This document shows positions 8,517 through 17,119 of a stretch of 64,000 nt of DNA, piece by piece (within the stretch, counting starts at the first letter, position 1; every line of letters begins with the position of its first letter). The DNA is from Bacteroidota bacterium. GTDB taxonomy: Bacteria > Bacteroidota > Bacteroidia > JAHEXY01. A model generated the notes under the pieces. The model was given only the letters and a program-made list of their open reading frames with translations, had not been told where the DNA came from and made no database searches. The position numbers were made by a program, and so were the translations under genes. The stretch is from contig JAHEXY010000008.1 of the NCBI GenBank assembly GCA_023251875.1, positions 62,001 through 126,000 of the forward strand. Reading direction: 5' to 3'.

Positions 8517-8599
8517 ACATTAATAAACATAGTAATAGACTATCTTATACTTACAAATAGCTAAAAAGGTTACGTTTTGGAGGAGATATTTTTGGTTCA

Positions 8600-8637
8600 A
8601 AAAACAAAACCCCAATGATATTTATCATTAGGGTTTT
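8600..8637 (-). terminator. Rho-independent terminator after the VOC gene
   Basis: On the minus strand a 15-bp stem (one mismatch, arms 8623-8637 and 8606-8620) with a 2-base loop is followed by a T-rich run (GTTTTTTG). It lies 33 bp after the VOC stop codon and separates that gene from the coiled-coil/cyclase operon. Confidence 0.75.
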
Positions 8638-8670
8638 AATATTCTGCAAGAAACAGATTATAGAAAAATT

Positions 8671-9153
8671 TTAGTGAGGCATTTCTGCCATCATTTCATT
8701 TTGTTTTTGTTGCATTTCTTCCGGAGTATAAATCCATTTGTGAGAAGCAACTGTCCAACAATGTCCATAAGGATCTTGTACTTGCCCCATTCTATCGCCC
8801 CAAAACATATCCATCATAGGCATTTTTGTTTCGCAACCTGCAGTAACTGCGGTGTTGAAAAAAGTATCGCAATCAGCTACATATAGCCATGAGCTAACGG
8901 TTGTTCCGGTTTCTGGGCCTTTTTCCCATGATCCTGGTTGTGCATCTGCTAACATAATATGAGATGTTCCTATTTTCATCATTGCATGCCAAACGCCATT
9001 ACCATCAGGTGTTGGCATAATTTGTCCTTGTAATTCTGCATTAAAAGCTTTTTGATAAAACGCAATTGCTTCTCTGCAATTTCCATTAAACCAAAAACTA
9101 GGGGTAATTGTGTTCATACCGGTTGGTACCGGGCTTGGTGCATTTTGTGCCAT
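8671..9153 (-). CDS. VOC superfamily, PhnB-like protein
   Basis: This 160-residue protein has the PhnB/glyoxalase-bleomycin-resistance layout: TPSFWFNGNCREAIAFYQKAFNAEL in the first beta-alpha-beta-beta-beta module, HAMMKIGTSHIMLAD in the middle and QDPYGHCWTVASH at the end. The family includes isomerases, dioxygenases and binding proteins, and PhnB-like members generally lack a proven reaction, so I give no substrate. The start is the ATG at 9153. A good terminator follows the gene, so it is probably a single-gene unit. It should be cytoplasmic. Confidence 0.85.
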   Translation of the reverse strand: MAQNAPSPVPTGMNTITPSFWFNGNCREAIAFYQKAFNAELQGQIMPTPDGNGVWHAMMKIGTSHIMLADAQPGSWEKGPETGTTVSSWLYVADCDTFFNTAVTAGCETKMPMMDMFWGDRMGQVQDPYGHCWTVASHKWIYTPEEMQQKQNEMMAEMPH

Positions 9154-9291
9154 ACTATTTATTTTTAAGGATTAATAATGCCTAAAGATAAATAATTAAA
9201 TCAGTTTGCAACATTATGTTACTGTGAATTGGTTATTACTTCTTAATTTTTGTAAATTGTAAATTCATTACTGTCAAAATAATAAACACCC

Positions 9292-11586
9292 ATGCAAAAA
9301 GCTTTACTTAATTCCACATCATTAATTGTATTTCTATTTGTATCATCCAATTTATTGGCTGAAAAAAACTGGAATGCAATTACAAGTACCAACCCTCAAG
9401 CAGCAAAAGTTACTTTGCTTTCTAGTGACATTACCTCTACATCTATTAAAATTGAACTTGGTGGATTTTATAAAAATTTGGTTTCAACGGCTAAAGGAGA
9501 TGCTTATTCAATTAGTCTTGAAAATGCTTCTCCCATACTTGAAGCTGATGCTCCTGATCTTCCTAAAATTACTGTTCCCATTGTAATTCCTGATGCGGCT
9601 ACAATGAAAGCAGAAGTTCAATATTCATCTTATGTAGATATTACTAACATTGAAATTGCGCCATCAAAAGGCAGTTTTACAAGAGATATTGATCCTTTAA
9701 CAATTCCATATGTATATGGAGAAAAATACAACCAGGATGCATTTTATCCAACTACTCAAACACAATTACGTGACCCTTATATTTTGCGAGATTTAAGAGG
9801 GCAAACTTTAATTGCTTATCCTTTTCAATACAATCCTGTAACTAAAACATTGAGAGTTTATACTGAATTAGCCATTAATGTTAGCAAAACAGAGGAAAAA
9901 AATTCTGTAAATATTTTTAATCGTACCAAACCATTTACTAAAGTAGATAGAGAATACAAAGAAATTTATTTGAATCATTTTATCAATGCTCAAACTGCTG
10001 TTCAGTCTACCCCGGTTGAAGAAGATGGTAACATGCTTATTATATGTGATGCTTCATTTCTGGATGCGATGGCCCCACTTGTAGATTGGAAAATTAGAAA
10101 AGGCATACCAACTGAAATAGTCGATGTTGCTACTATTGGCAATAATGCTGCTGATCTTAAAATTTATATAGAGGATTATTATAATAACAAGGGATTAAAA
10201 TACGTGTTATTAGTGGGTGATAATGCTGAAGTATCTACTTATTTAATTAATAATGGTAACGATGCTTCTGACCCGAGCTATGGATACATAAGTGGAAACG
10301 ATTCTTATGCAGAAGTTTTTGTTGGACGTTTTTCTGCAGATAAAGTAGAAGATGTTAGAACGCAAGTAAATAAGGTATTATCCTATGAAGAATATCCAGT
10401 AACCGGATTGAATTGGTATCACATGGGTATTGGGGTAGGCTCAGATCAAGGCCCCGGTGATGATAATGAAATGGATTACGAACATATTAGAAATATTCGT
10501 TCAAAATTGATGTCGTTTACTTATACTGATGTATCGGAATTGTATGATGGTTCAGAAGCTGGATTGGATAGTACAGGAAATCCTGATGGAACAATGCTTT
10601 TAAATGAATTTAATAAAGGTGTTTCCATTATGAATTATACCGGACATGGAAGCAATACCTCTTGGGGAACTACTGGTTTTGGAACGGCTGAAGTTGCAAA
10701 AATGACCAATTACAATATGTTGCCGTTTATTTGGTCGGTTGCTTGTGTTAACGGAAATTTTGCATCTACATCCAAACCTTGTTTGGCAGAAGCATTGTTA
10801 AGGTCAAATAATAATGGAAAACCAACAGGTGCTATTGCCACTTTAATGTCTTCGATCAATCAGAATTGGAATGAACCTATGGAAGGCCAAGATGATATGA
10901 ATGATATTTTAGTTGAAAGTGATTCCACAAATATTAAAAGAACTTTTGGTGGCATTTCAGTAAATGGATGTATGACCATGAATGATGTATATGGTTCTAC
11001 AGGATGTGATATGACAGATACCTGGCATATATTTGGTGATCCATCTATTTATGTTCGTACTGATAATCCGGTTGCAATGACGGTTTCTCATATTACCACT
11101 TCTCCAATAGGAATATCTAGCCTTGTTGTTAATTGTAATACAGAAGCTGCATTTATAGCATTAACATTTAATAATTCAATTATAGGAACGGGTGTTGTAA
11201 GTGGTGGTATCGCTACCATTTCATTCAATACAATAAATACAGTTGATACCATTCATGTAACGGCTACTGCTTTTAATAAAGTACCTTATATGGGAGATGT
11301 GATTCTTACTACAGCTTCTACTGAAATCAATGAAATAAAAAATGATTCTTATAAATGCTATGTGGATGAAAATAATCATTTACTGAATTTGCAAACCAAT
11401 GGAGTAAATATTAATCAGTTTACTATTTACAATTCCTTAGGTCAGCAAATGCCTATATCAATTCAAAATTTTAGTTTTGATAAACTCAGCCTACATGTAA
11501 ATTCATTATCAAGTGGTGTTTACTTATTACAAGCTAATACTGATAATGGCATTTTTAAGAAAAAATTCTTCATTTCAAATAAATAA
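9292..11586 (+). CDS. C25 (gingipain-like) cysteine protease with T9SS sorting tail
   Basis: This 764-residue secreted protease has a signal peptide (about 1-23), a propeptide region to about 240 and a C25 catalytic domain beginning NMLIICDASFLDAM. The catalytic dyad is His452 (NYTGHGSNT) and Cys485 (SVACVNGNF). The 33-residue spacing equals that of His211/Cys244 in Porphyromonas RgpB. An Ig-like module follows, then a C-terminal T9SS type A tail (IYNSLGQQ ... LSSGVYLLQ ... KKFFISNK). It should be exported by Sec, carried across the outer membrane by T9SS, and cut or anchored there. Arg versus Lys specificity cannot be told. A T9SS-exported deiminase follows 100 bp downstream. Confidence 0.92.
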   Translation: MQKALLNSTSLIVFLFVSSNLLAEKNWNAITSTNPQAAKVTLLSSDITSTSIKIELGGFYKNLVSTAKGDAYSISLENASPILEADAPDLPKITVPIVIPDAATMKAEVQYSSYVDITNIEIAPSKGSFTRDIDPLTIPYVYGEKYNQDAFYPTTQTQLRDPYILRDLRGQTLIAYPFQYNPVTKTLRVYTELAINVSKTEEKNSVNIFNRTKPFTKVDREYKEIYLNHFINAQTAVQSTPVEEDGNMLIICDASFLDAMAPLVDWKIRKGIPTEIVDVATIGNNAADLKIYIEDYYNNKGLKYVLLVGDNAEVSTYLINNGNDASDPSYGYISGNDSYAEVFVGRFSADKVEDVRTQVNKVLSYEEYPVTGLNWYHMGIGVGSDQGPGDDNEMDYEHIRNIRSKLMSFTYTDVSELYDGSEAGLDSTGNPDGTMLLNEFNKGVSIMNYTGHGSNTSWGTTGFGTAEVAKMTNYNMLPFIWSVACVNGNFASTSKPCLAEALLRSNNNGKPTGAIATLMSSINQNWNEPMEGQDDMNDILVESDSTNIKRTFGGISVNGCMTMNDVYGSTGCDMTDTWHIFGDPSIYVRTDNPVAMTVSHITTSPIGISSLVVNCNTEAAFIALTFNNSIIGTGVVSGGIATISFNTINTVDTIHVTATAFNKVPYMGDVILTTASTEINEIKNDSYKCYVDENNHLLNLQTNGVNINQFTIYNSLGQQMPISIQNFSFDKLSLHVNSLSSGVYLLQANTDNGIFKKKFFISNK

Positions 11587-11604
11587 AATTCATGTCCAAA
11601 CTTT

Positions 11605-11624
11605 CCCTCTCCAATTGGAGAGGG
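11605..11624. repeat. GC-rich palindrome, repeat family CCCTCTCC
   Basis: CCCTCTCCAATTGGAGAGGG is a perfect 20-bp palindrome, followed by a G-rich tail (GGGACGGGGTGAGG). It starts 18 bp after the protease stop codon. Relatives are found at 15966, 35111, 36685, 43427, 53283 and 59198. It could end or stabilise the protease transcript, but its recurrence marks it as a dispersed element. Confidence 0.75.
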
Positions 11625-11685
11625 AGGGACGGGGTGAGGTAATAAAAAATATTTTTCAGAATCTTCTTTAATAATTCCTGTTCAC

Positions 11686-13443
11686 ATGAACCGTTCTTTA
11701 TTTTCTATAATTCTACTTTCATTCTTTTTTGAATTACAGGCCCAAGAAAATTTACCCAATGGTTTTGGAATTGGCGAAAAAGAAAAAATGCCTTTGTATA
11801 TGCAATCGTTTAAAAATAATTCTAGTACTAGTATTACCACTCCTCCAACATCTCCGGTAAGGACAATGGCTGAATGGGAAGAATCACAAGCTATAGTTAT
11901 TACATGGACAAGTTATACTGCTGTATTGCGTCAAATTGTAAATTACGCACAAGACGAATGTAAAGTTATTATCATTTGTTCTGACTCCAATCAGGTGAAA
12001 ACAAATCTCACCAATAACAGTATTCCAATTAAAAATATTGCATTTCTCAAAACTTCTTATAACACAGTTTGGGGGAGAGATTATGGAGGAAATTCTGTTT
12101 ATACAAATGAAGTGGATTCTTTAAATATTGTTGATTGGATATACAATCGCCCAAGGCCCTACGATGATGCATCGCCTGTGGCTGTGGCAAATTATTTAAA
12201 TGTTCCAATTTACCAAACTACAACTGCACCCTATGATTTGGTTCATACAGGAGGTAATTATATGTCAGACGGATTTGGTACCGCATTTTCTTCTAAATTA
12301 ATTTTAGATGAAAATGATTCTGACGCAACTTATAGCATAACACCCAAAAATGAAAGCATGATTGATTCCATCATGAAAATGTTTATGGGCATTAAGCGAT
12401 ACATAAAAATGGAAACTTTGCCTTATGATGAAATTCATCATATCGATATGCACATGAAACTACTCAATGAAGAAACATTATTAATGGGAGAATATCCAAG
12501 TGGTGTTGCAGATGGTCCACAAATTGAAGCCAACTTACAATATATTTTGAGTAATTATAATTCAATGTTTGGTACTGCCTATAAGATAAAACGAATTGTG
12601 ATGCCTCCTGATGACAATGGAAAATACCCCGATAATAATGGCGATTACAGAACATATACCAATTCATTAATTGTAAATAAAACTGTTTTAGTACCGGTGT
12701 ATGAAGAAAAATACGATACTACAGCATTAAGAGTGTATAGAGAAAGTATGCCGGGTTATAATGTTGTGGGTATTGATTGCAATGATATTATAACAGCTCT
12801 TGGTGCTATACATTGCATTACTCACGAAATTGGAGTGAATGATCCTTTATTAATTTCTCACCAACCTTTAACAGATTCTTATGATACGGCAGCAAGTTAC
12901 ACTGTAAATGCATATATTAATCATAGAAGTGGCATAGCAAGTGCCACCATATATTACACCACTGATACTACAAAGGGATTTCAAACTGTTAATATGGTAT
13001 TAATAGATAGTGTAAATCATACTTGGGCAGGAACTATTCCTGCAACTAATTTAAGTGGAAAGATATTTTATTACATATATGCACTATCCAATTCCGGAAA
13101 AGAGCAGGTAAGACCTATTACTGCAAATCAAGGTGGAGCTTGGAAATTTAATATTTCAGGGATTACGAGTATAAAAGAAAATGAATCTGTTATTGCAGAA
13201 AGAATTTTTCCTAACCCTGCAAATGCCATTACATGTATTGAAATTACCGGTAAATCTGCCTTAAACGGAAGCATAAAATTATTGGATACGATGGGTAAAG
13301 AACTTCAAGTAATTCATACGGGTGAAATTTCTTCAGGAACAAATCATTATTTTATTGATGCCTCGAAACTTGCTTCTGGAGTTTATTTCGTAAAATTTAA
13401 TTATGAAAATGCGAGTAAAATAGAAAAGCTGATGGTGAGATGA
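11686..13443 (+). CDS. Peptidylarginine/agmatine deiminase family protein with T9SS tail
   Basis: This 585-residue exported protein has a signal peptide (1-19, ending FELQAQ), a deiminase domain and a T9SS type A tail (IFPNPAN ... ASKLASGVYFVKFNYE). All five positions known to matter in Porphyromonas PPAD can be matched: Asp132 (VWGRDYGG), His252 and Asp254 (IHHIDMHM), Asn326 (YTNSLIV) and the nucleophile Cys377 (GAIHCITHE). Family members hydrolyse the guanidinium of agmatine or of peptide C-terminal arginine, releasing ammonia. Secretion by T9SS and the PPAD-like domain order favour a protein or peptide substrate. It follows the C25 protease on the same strand, which could supply new C-terminal arginines. 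Confidence 0.88.
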   Translation: MNRSLFSIILLSFFFELQAQENLPNGFGIGEKEKMPLYMQSFKNNSSTSITTPPTSPVRTMAEWEESQAIVITWTSYTAVLRQIVNYAQDECKVIIICSDSNQVKTNLTNNSIPIKNIAFLKTSYNTVWGRDYGGNSVYTNEVDSLNIVDWIYNRPRPYDDASPVAVANYLNVPIYQTTTAPYDLVHTGGNYMSDGFGTAFSSKLILDENDSDATYSITPKNESMIDSIMKMFMGIKRYIKMETLPYDEIHHIDMHMKLLNEETLLMGEYPSGVADGPQIEANLQYILSNYNSMFGTAYKIKRIVMPPDDNGKYPDNNGDYRTYTNSLIVNKTVLVPVYEEKYDTTALRVYRESMPGYNVVGIDCNDIITALGAIHCITHEIGVNDPLLISHQPLTDSYDTAASYTVNAYINHRSGIASATIYYTTDTTKGFQTVNMVLIDSVNHTWAGTIPATNLSGKIFYYIYALSNSGKEQVRPITANQGGAWKFNISGITSIKENESVIAERIFPNPANAITCIEITGKSALNGSIKLLDTMGKELQVIHTGEISSGTNHYFIDASKLASGVYFVKFNYENASKIEKLMVR

Positions 13444-13493
13444 ATAGAGAAAATACTTAGAAACACCTATCGTGAAAAAGCCTAGCAAGGAAA

Positions 13494-14732
13494 TTAAAAT
13501 TTCTCTCTAAAAATAATAAATGCAAGTAGTACCAATAAAATGATGCTACCAATAGCAATCCATATTATATTTTTTGGAGAAGAATTTTCTTTCTGATTAG
13601 CTTCAGACTGATTGTCAATATTTGCTTCCGCTACTATTTGAGCGTGATTGTTTTTATGAATACTATCTTTAGTAGCCACATAAATTTCTTTGTATTTTTT
13701 TGAATTAGCCGGATCACCAATTATGGCCCATGCTTTTTGTAAAGTAGAACAAGATAAACTTACAAGAGGTAAAAAATTTATTTCTTTAGCCAATTGATAC
13801 GATTTTTCGGCATATTCAACAGCCTGATTAAGATGCGTGTTTTTATCCTTAGTATTTATATTTTTAGAATCAGCAATTGCTTGTAAATGTAAATTAGCAA
13901 TGTTTTTATAATCTATAGCCAACGCTTTTTTATCTTGTAATTCCTCATTTATTTTTAAACCCATTTCAATGTATTGAATGGCTTCAGTATAATTTTTTTG
14001 TTGTTGATACAAATCAGATAAATTATTCAAACACTCAATAATACCTTGTTTGTTGTTCAATTCACTTCTTAGGCTTAAAGAGTTTAAGAAAAAATCTTTT
14101 GCCAGTATATCATTACCCAGGTATTTCTTTATCAAACCTATGTTATTTAAACAAGTAGCAATACCCTCTTTATCTAATAATTCATGGCTGATTTTTAAAG
14201 AACTTTTAAAATGATTAAAGGCTTTGTCGTTTTGTCCTTTGGCAAGATAAATTTCTCCTATAGCACATAAACTTCTTGCTTCTCCTAATTTTGATTTTCT
14301 AATAGCATCAACATCTAATGATTTGTTAATCACATCTTCAAATAGTAAATACGATTTACTGAAATTTGTAAATGCTGCATCATATTCGCCAAGCTTTTTA
14401 TTTTGAATTTCTCCAATAGCTAACAAAGCCTTTGCTTCATAAAATGTAAATAAAATATTGTGCGTATTCGTTTCTCCAGCAATAGCTAACTCTTGAACCT
14501 TATTTAAAATAATAAGAGCAGAATCGCTAGATACATTTTTGTTGTTATTTTCAATATCAATTAAAAATTGGCAACTTGCCGTATCTGGTTTGGTAGATTT
14601 TAATACACTATTTAAATCATTTAAAGCATATTTGGGCTGAGAAAATAATAGAGATGTATGCCAAAGAAAAATAGCAAAGAATAAAAACAATAAATTTCTA
14701 GATTTTTTCATTGAAGATTTTGCTATTGCCAT
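13494..14732 (-). CDS. Secreted/membrane-anchored TPR protein
   Basis: This 412-residue protein has an N-terminal signal or anchor (NLLFLFFAIFLWHTSLLFS), then about six tetratricopeptide repeats (for example GIATCLNNIGLIKKYLGN and GIIECLNNLSDLYQQQKN). A C-terminal membrane segment, IIWIAIGSIILLVLLAFIIF, is followed by REKF. The layout is that of the sensory part of Bacteroidota TPR histidine kinases, but the kinase half is absent and the protein ends right after the membrane helix. It may be a truncated sensor or a scaffold facing the periplasm. An alternative start is the Met at residue 8, which gives a cleaner signal peptide. It converges with the deiminase gene. Confidence 0.75.
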   Translation of the reverse strand: MAIAKSSMKKSRNLLFLFFAIFLWHTSLLFSQPKYALNDLNSVLKSTKPDTASCQFLIDIENNNKNVSSDSALIILNKVQELAIAGETNTHNILFTFYEAKALLAIGEIQNKKLGEYDAAFTNFSKSYLLFEDVINKSLDVDAIRKSKLGEARSLCAIGEIYLAKGQNDKAFNHFKSSLKISHELLDKEGIATCLNNIGLIKKYLGNDILAKDFFLNSLSLRSELNNKQGIIECLNNLSDLYQQQKNYTEAIQYIEMGLKINEELQDKKALAIDYKNIANLHLQAIADSKNINTKDKNTHLNQAVEYAEKSYQLAKEINFLPLVSLSCSTLQKAWAIIGDPANSKKYKEIYVATKDSIHKNNHAQIVAEANIDNQSEANQKENSSPKNIIWIAIGSIILLVLLAFIIFREKF

Positions 14733-14924
14733 TGATACAAAATAATATATGATATGTTTTAAATAATTTAAAGATCAAAAAAAACGTAAAATAATGTAAA
14801 TATAATAAGTTTGTAGTTTCAAATGTTTGAAATGTAGCTATATATGATTTATTCCGTTGCTTATAATACACAATTAAATTCGTTTGTTAATTTTATAAAG
14901 AAATTTAATTTGATTTAAATCAGT

Positions 14925-15941
14925 ATGCAAATAATTGAAAATTTTTCTCTCCAATCCTATAATACATTTGGTATTGAGGTTAAAGCTAAATGCTTTGCAT
15001 TGTTTAGAAATATTAAAGACCTAAGTCAAATTCTTGAACAAAAAAAAATCTCACTTGATCAACTATTTGTATTAGGAGGCGGAAGTAATATTTTATTTAC
15101 TCAAGATTACAATGGATTAATGCTCAAATCGGCAATAAATGGTATTGAAATAATTGAAGAAACTAATGAGTATGTTTATGTTAAAGTGGGAGGTGGGGAA
15201 ATATGGCATAATTTTGTTTTGCATTGTGTAAATCAGAATTGGGGAGGAGTAGAGAATTTATCCCTGATTCCGGGAACGGTTGGAGCTGCACCTATTCAAA
15301 ATATTGGAGCCTATGGAGCAGAATTAAAAGATACTTTTTATGAAGTAGAAATACTTCATTTAGATTCATTGATTAAGCAAACTCTTTCAAAAGAGGCATG
15401 TAAGTTTGCTTATCGTGATAGTATTTTTAAGCAGGAATATAAAGGGAAAATAGTAATACTTTCCGTAACATTTAAATTGAATAAAATTCCGATAGTTAAT
15501 ACTTCTTATGGCGATATTAATAAGGAATTGGAAAGTCAAAAGATAAGTAGTCCTACTATACAAGATGTAAGTAGGGCGGTTTGTAAAATACGAAGCAGCA
15601 AATTGCCTGATCCAAATGAATTAGGCAATGCAGGAAGTTTTTTTAAAAATCCCATAGTAAGCGATTCTCAATTTGAAACACTAAAAGCAAAATACCCAAC
15701 TATTGTAGGATATAAAAGTGGCAACAATTTAACGAAATTGGCTGCTGGTTGGCTCATTGAACAGTGTGGTTGGAAAGGAAAGCGTATAGGCGATGCGGGC
15801 GTACATAAAAATCAAGCCCTTGTTTTAGTAAATTATGGAAAGGCCAAAGGTTCAGAAATTATTGACCTTGCCCATAAAATTCAAGACTCTGTTAAAGAAA
15901 AATTCTCTGTTGATATTGAGCCGGAGATTAATATTTTGTAA
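14925..15941 (+). CDS. murB: UDP-N-acetylenolpyruvoylglucosamine reductase
   Basis: This 338-residue cytoplasmic FAD enzyme reduces UDP-GlcNAc-enolpyruvate to UDP-MurNAc with NADPH, the second committed step of peptidoglycan precursor synthesis. FAD-binding motifs are GGGSNILF (about 53-60) and LIPGTVGAAPIQNIGAYGAE. The catalytic serine lies in NAGSFFKNP, followed by LAAGWLIEQCGWKG, and the C-terminal glutamate in VDIEPEINIL. The length and extra loop place it with the E. coli-like type I enzymes. The ATG start begins directly at the conserved IENFSLQSYNTFGIEVKA. A long inverted repeat overlaps its stop codon. Confidence 0.97.
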   Translation: MQIIENFSLQSYNTFGIEVKAKCFALFRNIKDLSQILEQKKISLDQLFVLGGGSNILFTQDYNGLMLKSAINGIEIIEETNEYVYVKVGGGEIWHNFVLHCVNQNWGGVENLSLIPGTVGAAPIQNIGAYGAELKDTFYEVEILHLDSLIKQTLSKEACKFAYRDSIFKQEYKGKIVILSVTFKLNKIPIVNTSYGDINKELESQKISSPTIQDVSRAVCKIRSSKLPDPNELGNAGSFFKNPIVSDSQFETLKAKYPTIVGYKSGNNLTKLAAGWLIEQCGWKGKRIGDAGVHKNQALVLVNYGKAKGSEIIDLAHKIQDSVKEKFSVDIEPEINIL

Positions 15942-16022
15942 ATAGTTCTAAAAATTACTATTTGTCCCTCTTTTGAGAGGGATAAAGGGAGAGGATATCT
16001 AATGCAATTTTTAGAACTATTT
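15940..16022. repeat. 83-bp inverted-repeat element between convergent genes
   Basis: Perfect 17-bp arms (15940-15956 and 16006-16022, AAATAGTTCTAAAAATT and its complement) enclose a 49-bp loop. The loop holds a copy of the GC-rich repeat family (CCCTCTTTTGAGAGGG at 15966-15981). It begins inside the murB stop codon and ends 8 bp before the end of the convergent gene. It may act as a bidirectional terminator, or it may be a repeat inserted within a terminator stem. Confidence 0.75.
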
Positions 16023-16029
16023 GGGAACA

Positions 16030-17004
16030 TTACAAAAATCCTAAACTTCGATTAATAAGAAACCCTAAATAAGCTTCATCTTGATTTAAAACGCCAAGCC
16101 TGTTATTTGTCATGTGAACATAGCTTTCATAAATAGACCAAAATTTTTGCTGATTGATATCAACAGAAATAACAGGGTTGGGAGTAAAATAAGATTGGAA
16201 TTTTATTTGCTTGTTTTCAACTACATTTTTTAATTCTTGCTTTATTTTTTTTATCTCAGTAAGCCAAGTGTTCAACCATTCATCTTCAAATTCTATGTTA
16301 TCATGAAATGCTTCCCATACAGTTTGATGATAAGGCACTAACATTTCTTGTTGTTTAATAAATGTTTTCTCAAATGCCTCCAATACTATTTTTTGTTGTG
16401 CTTGATTTTGTTCTAAATTATTATTGACATTGTAATTATAAGCTCTGGGTAGCCAAGCAGAAAAAATAAAAGTGTAAAAATGTTTCATCTCATCAAGCGT
16501 CATTCCCATAGCATATGAAAATCCCAAATGCAATTGAATGGCAGCTCCAAGCGCTCTTTCATACGACCAATTATTAGTTTGAGAAATAATATCAAACACA
16601 GCATTGCTCGATGCCTGAAATTGTTTTTCTGCAATTTCAATTGCGATTGGTCCGCCATAACGATCAATTTCCGGTTCGTATTTGATATACTGAATGGTGT
16701 TATCGGGAAACCATTTGTCTTTTTCCGCTAAGTGTTTTACCCATTCGGGATCTTCTCTCTCAGAAAGATTTTTTTTGAAGTAAGATGTAAAGTATTGATC
16801 AAGTTCAGGCTTTACTTTATTGATTAATATTTCTTGCTTGCCTTTAAATCGCAAACGAATATGTGGACCGTTTTCCCAATAGCGAATAAAAAAATATTGA
16901 TCGGCCCATTTTTTTTCTATAATAGAATTAACAAAAGGGTTAACAGCTTTTTTTAAAAAATCCTCCCAATTACCATTGTAAAATAAATATGCTGCTAACC
17001 ACAT
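16030..17004 (-). CDS. Stand-alone lantibiotic dehydratase C-terminal domain (thiopeptide-type) protein
   Basis: This 324-residue protein matches the SpaB C-terminal/thiopeptide-type bacteriocin biosynthesis domain, which in class I lanthipeptide dehydratases removes glutamate from glutamylated Ser/Thr. Hallmarks are WLAAYLFYNGNWEDFLKKAV, QYFFIRYWENGPHIRLRFKG (the family's F-I-R-Y-x-x-x-G-P-H-(I/L)-R-L-R motif), YEPEIDRYGG (E-x-x-R-Y-G-G) and the AIQLHLGFS segment. No glutamylation (LanB N-terminal) domain, cyclase or precursor peptide lies next to it. It could serve a distant cluster, or have been recruited to another elimination or cycloaddition reaction. The gene is monocistronic here. Confidence 0.85.
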   Translation of the reverse strand: MWLAAYLFYNGNWEDFLKKAVNPFVNSIIEKKWADQYFFIRYWENGPHIRLRFKGKQEILINKVKPELDQYFTSYFKKNLSEREDPEWVKHLAEKDKWFPDNTIQYIKYEPEIDRYGGPIAIEIAEKQFQASSNAVFDIISQTNNWSYERALGAAIQLHLGFSYAMGMTLDEMKHFYTFIFSAWLPRAYNYNVNNNLEQNQAQQKIVLEAFEKTFIKQQEMLVPYHQTVWEAFHDNIEFEDEWLNTWLTEIKKIKQELKNVVENKQIKFQSYFTPNPVISVDINQQKFWSIYESYVHMTNNRLGVLNQDEAYLGFLINRSLGFL

Positions 17005-17119
17005 AAAATTTATGTTTAAGCCTTAAAAATACAAATGAAATAACCATGCACCAAACCTTGCACAAATACTGATGAATGCAGCATGGCGTACACGTAATAA
17101 AAAATCCATGATTACTAAT

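Noticed and set aside
11605-11624. A canonical Rho-independent terminator for the C25 protease gene
   Set aside because: The palindrome is strong but lacks a following T-run, and related sequences occur inside genes. A repeat element is the better description, though it may affect transcript ends.
17005-17119. A 28-codon minus-strand frame (MDFLLRVRHAAFISICARFG ...) as a peptide precursor before the SpaB-C-like gene
   Set aside because: It has no leader, no GG site and no Ser/Thr/Cys-rich core, and it could arise by chance in a 115-bp gap.
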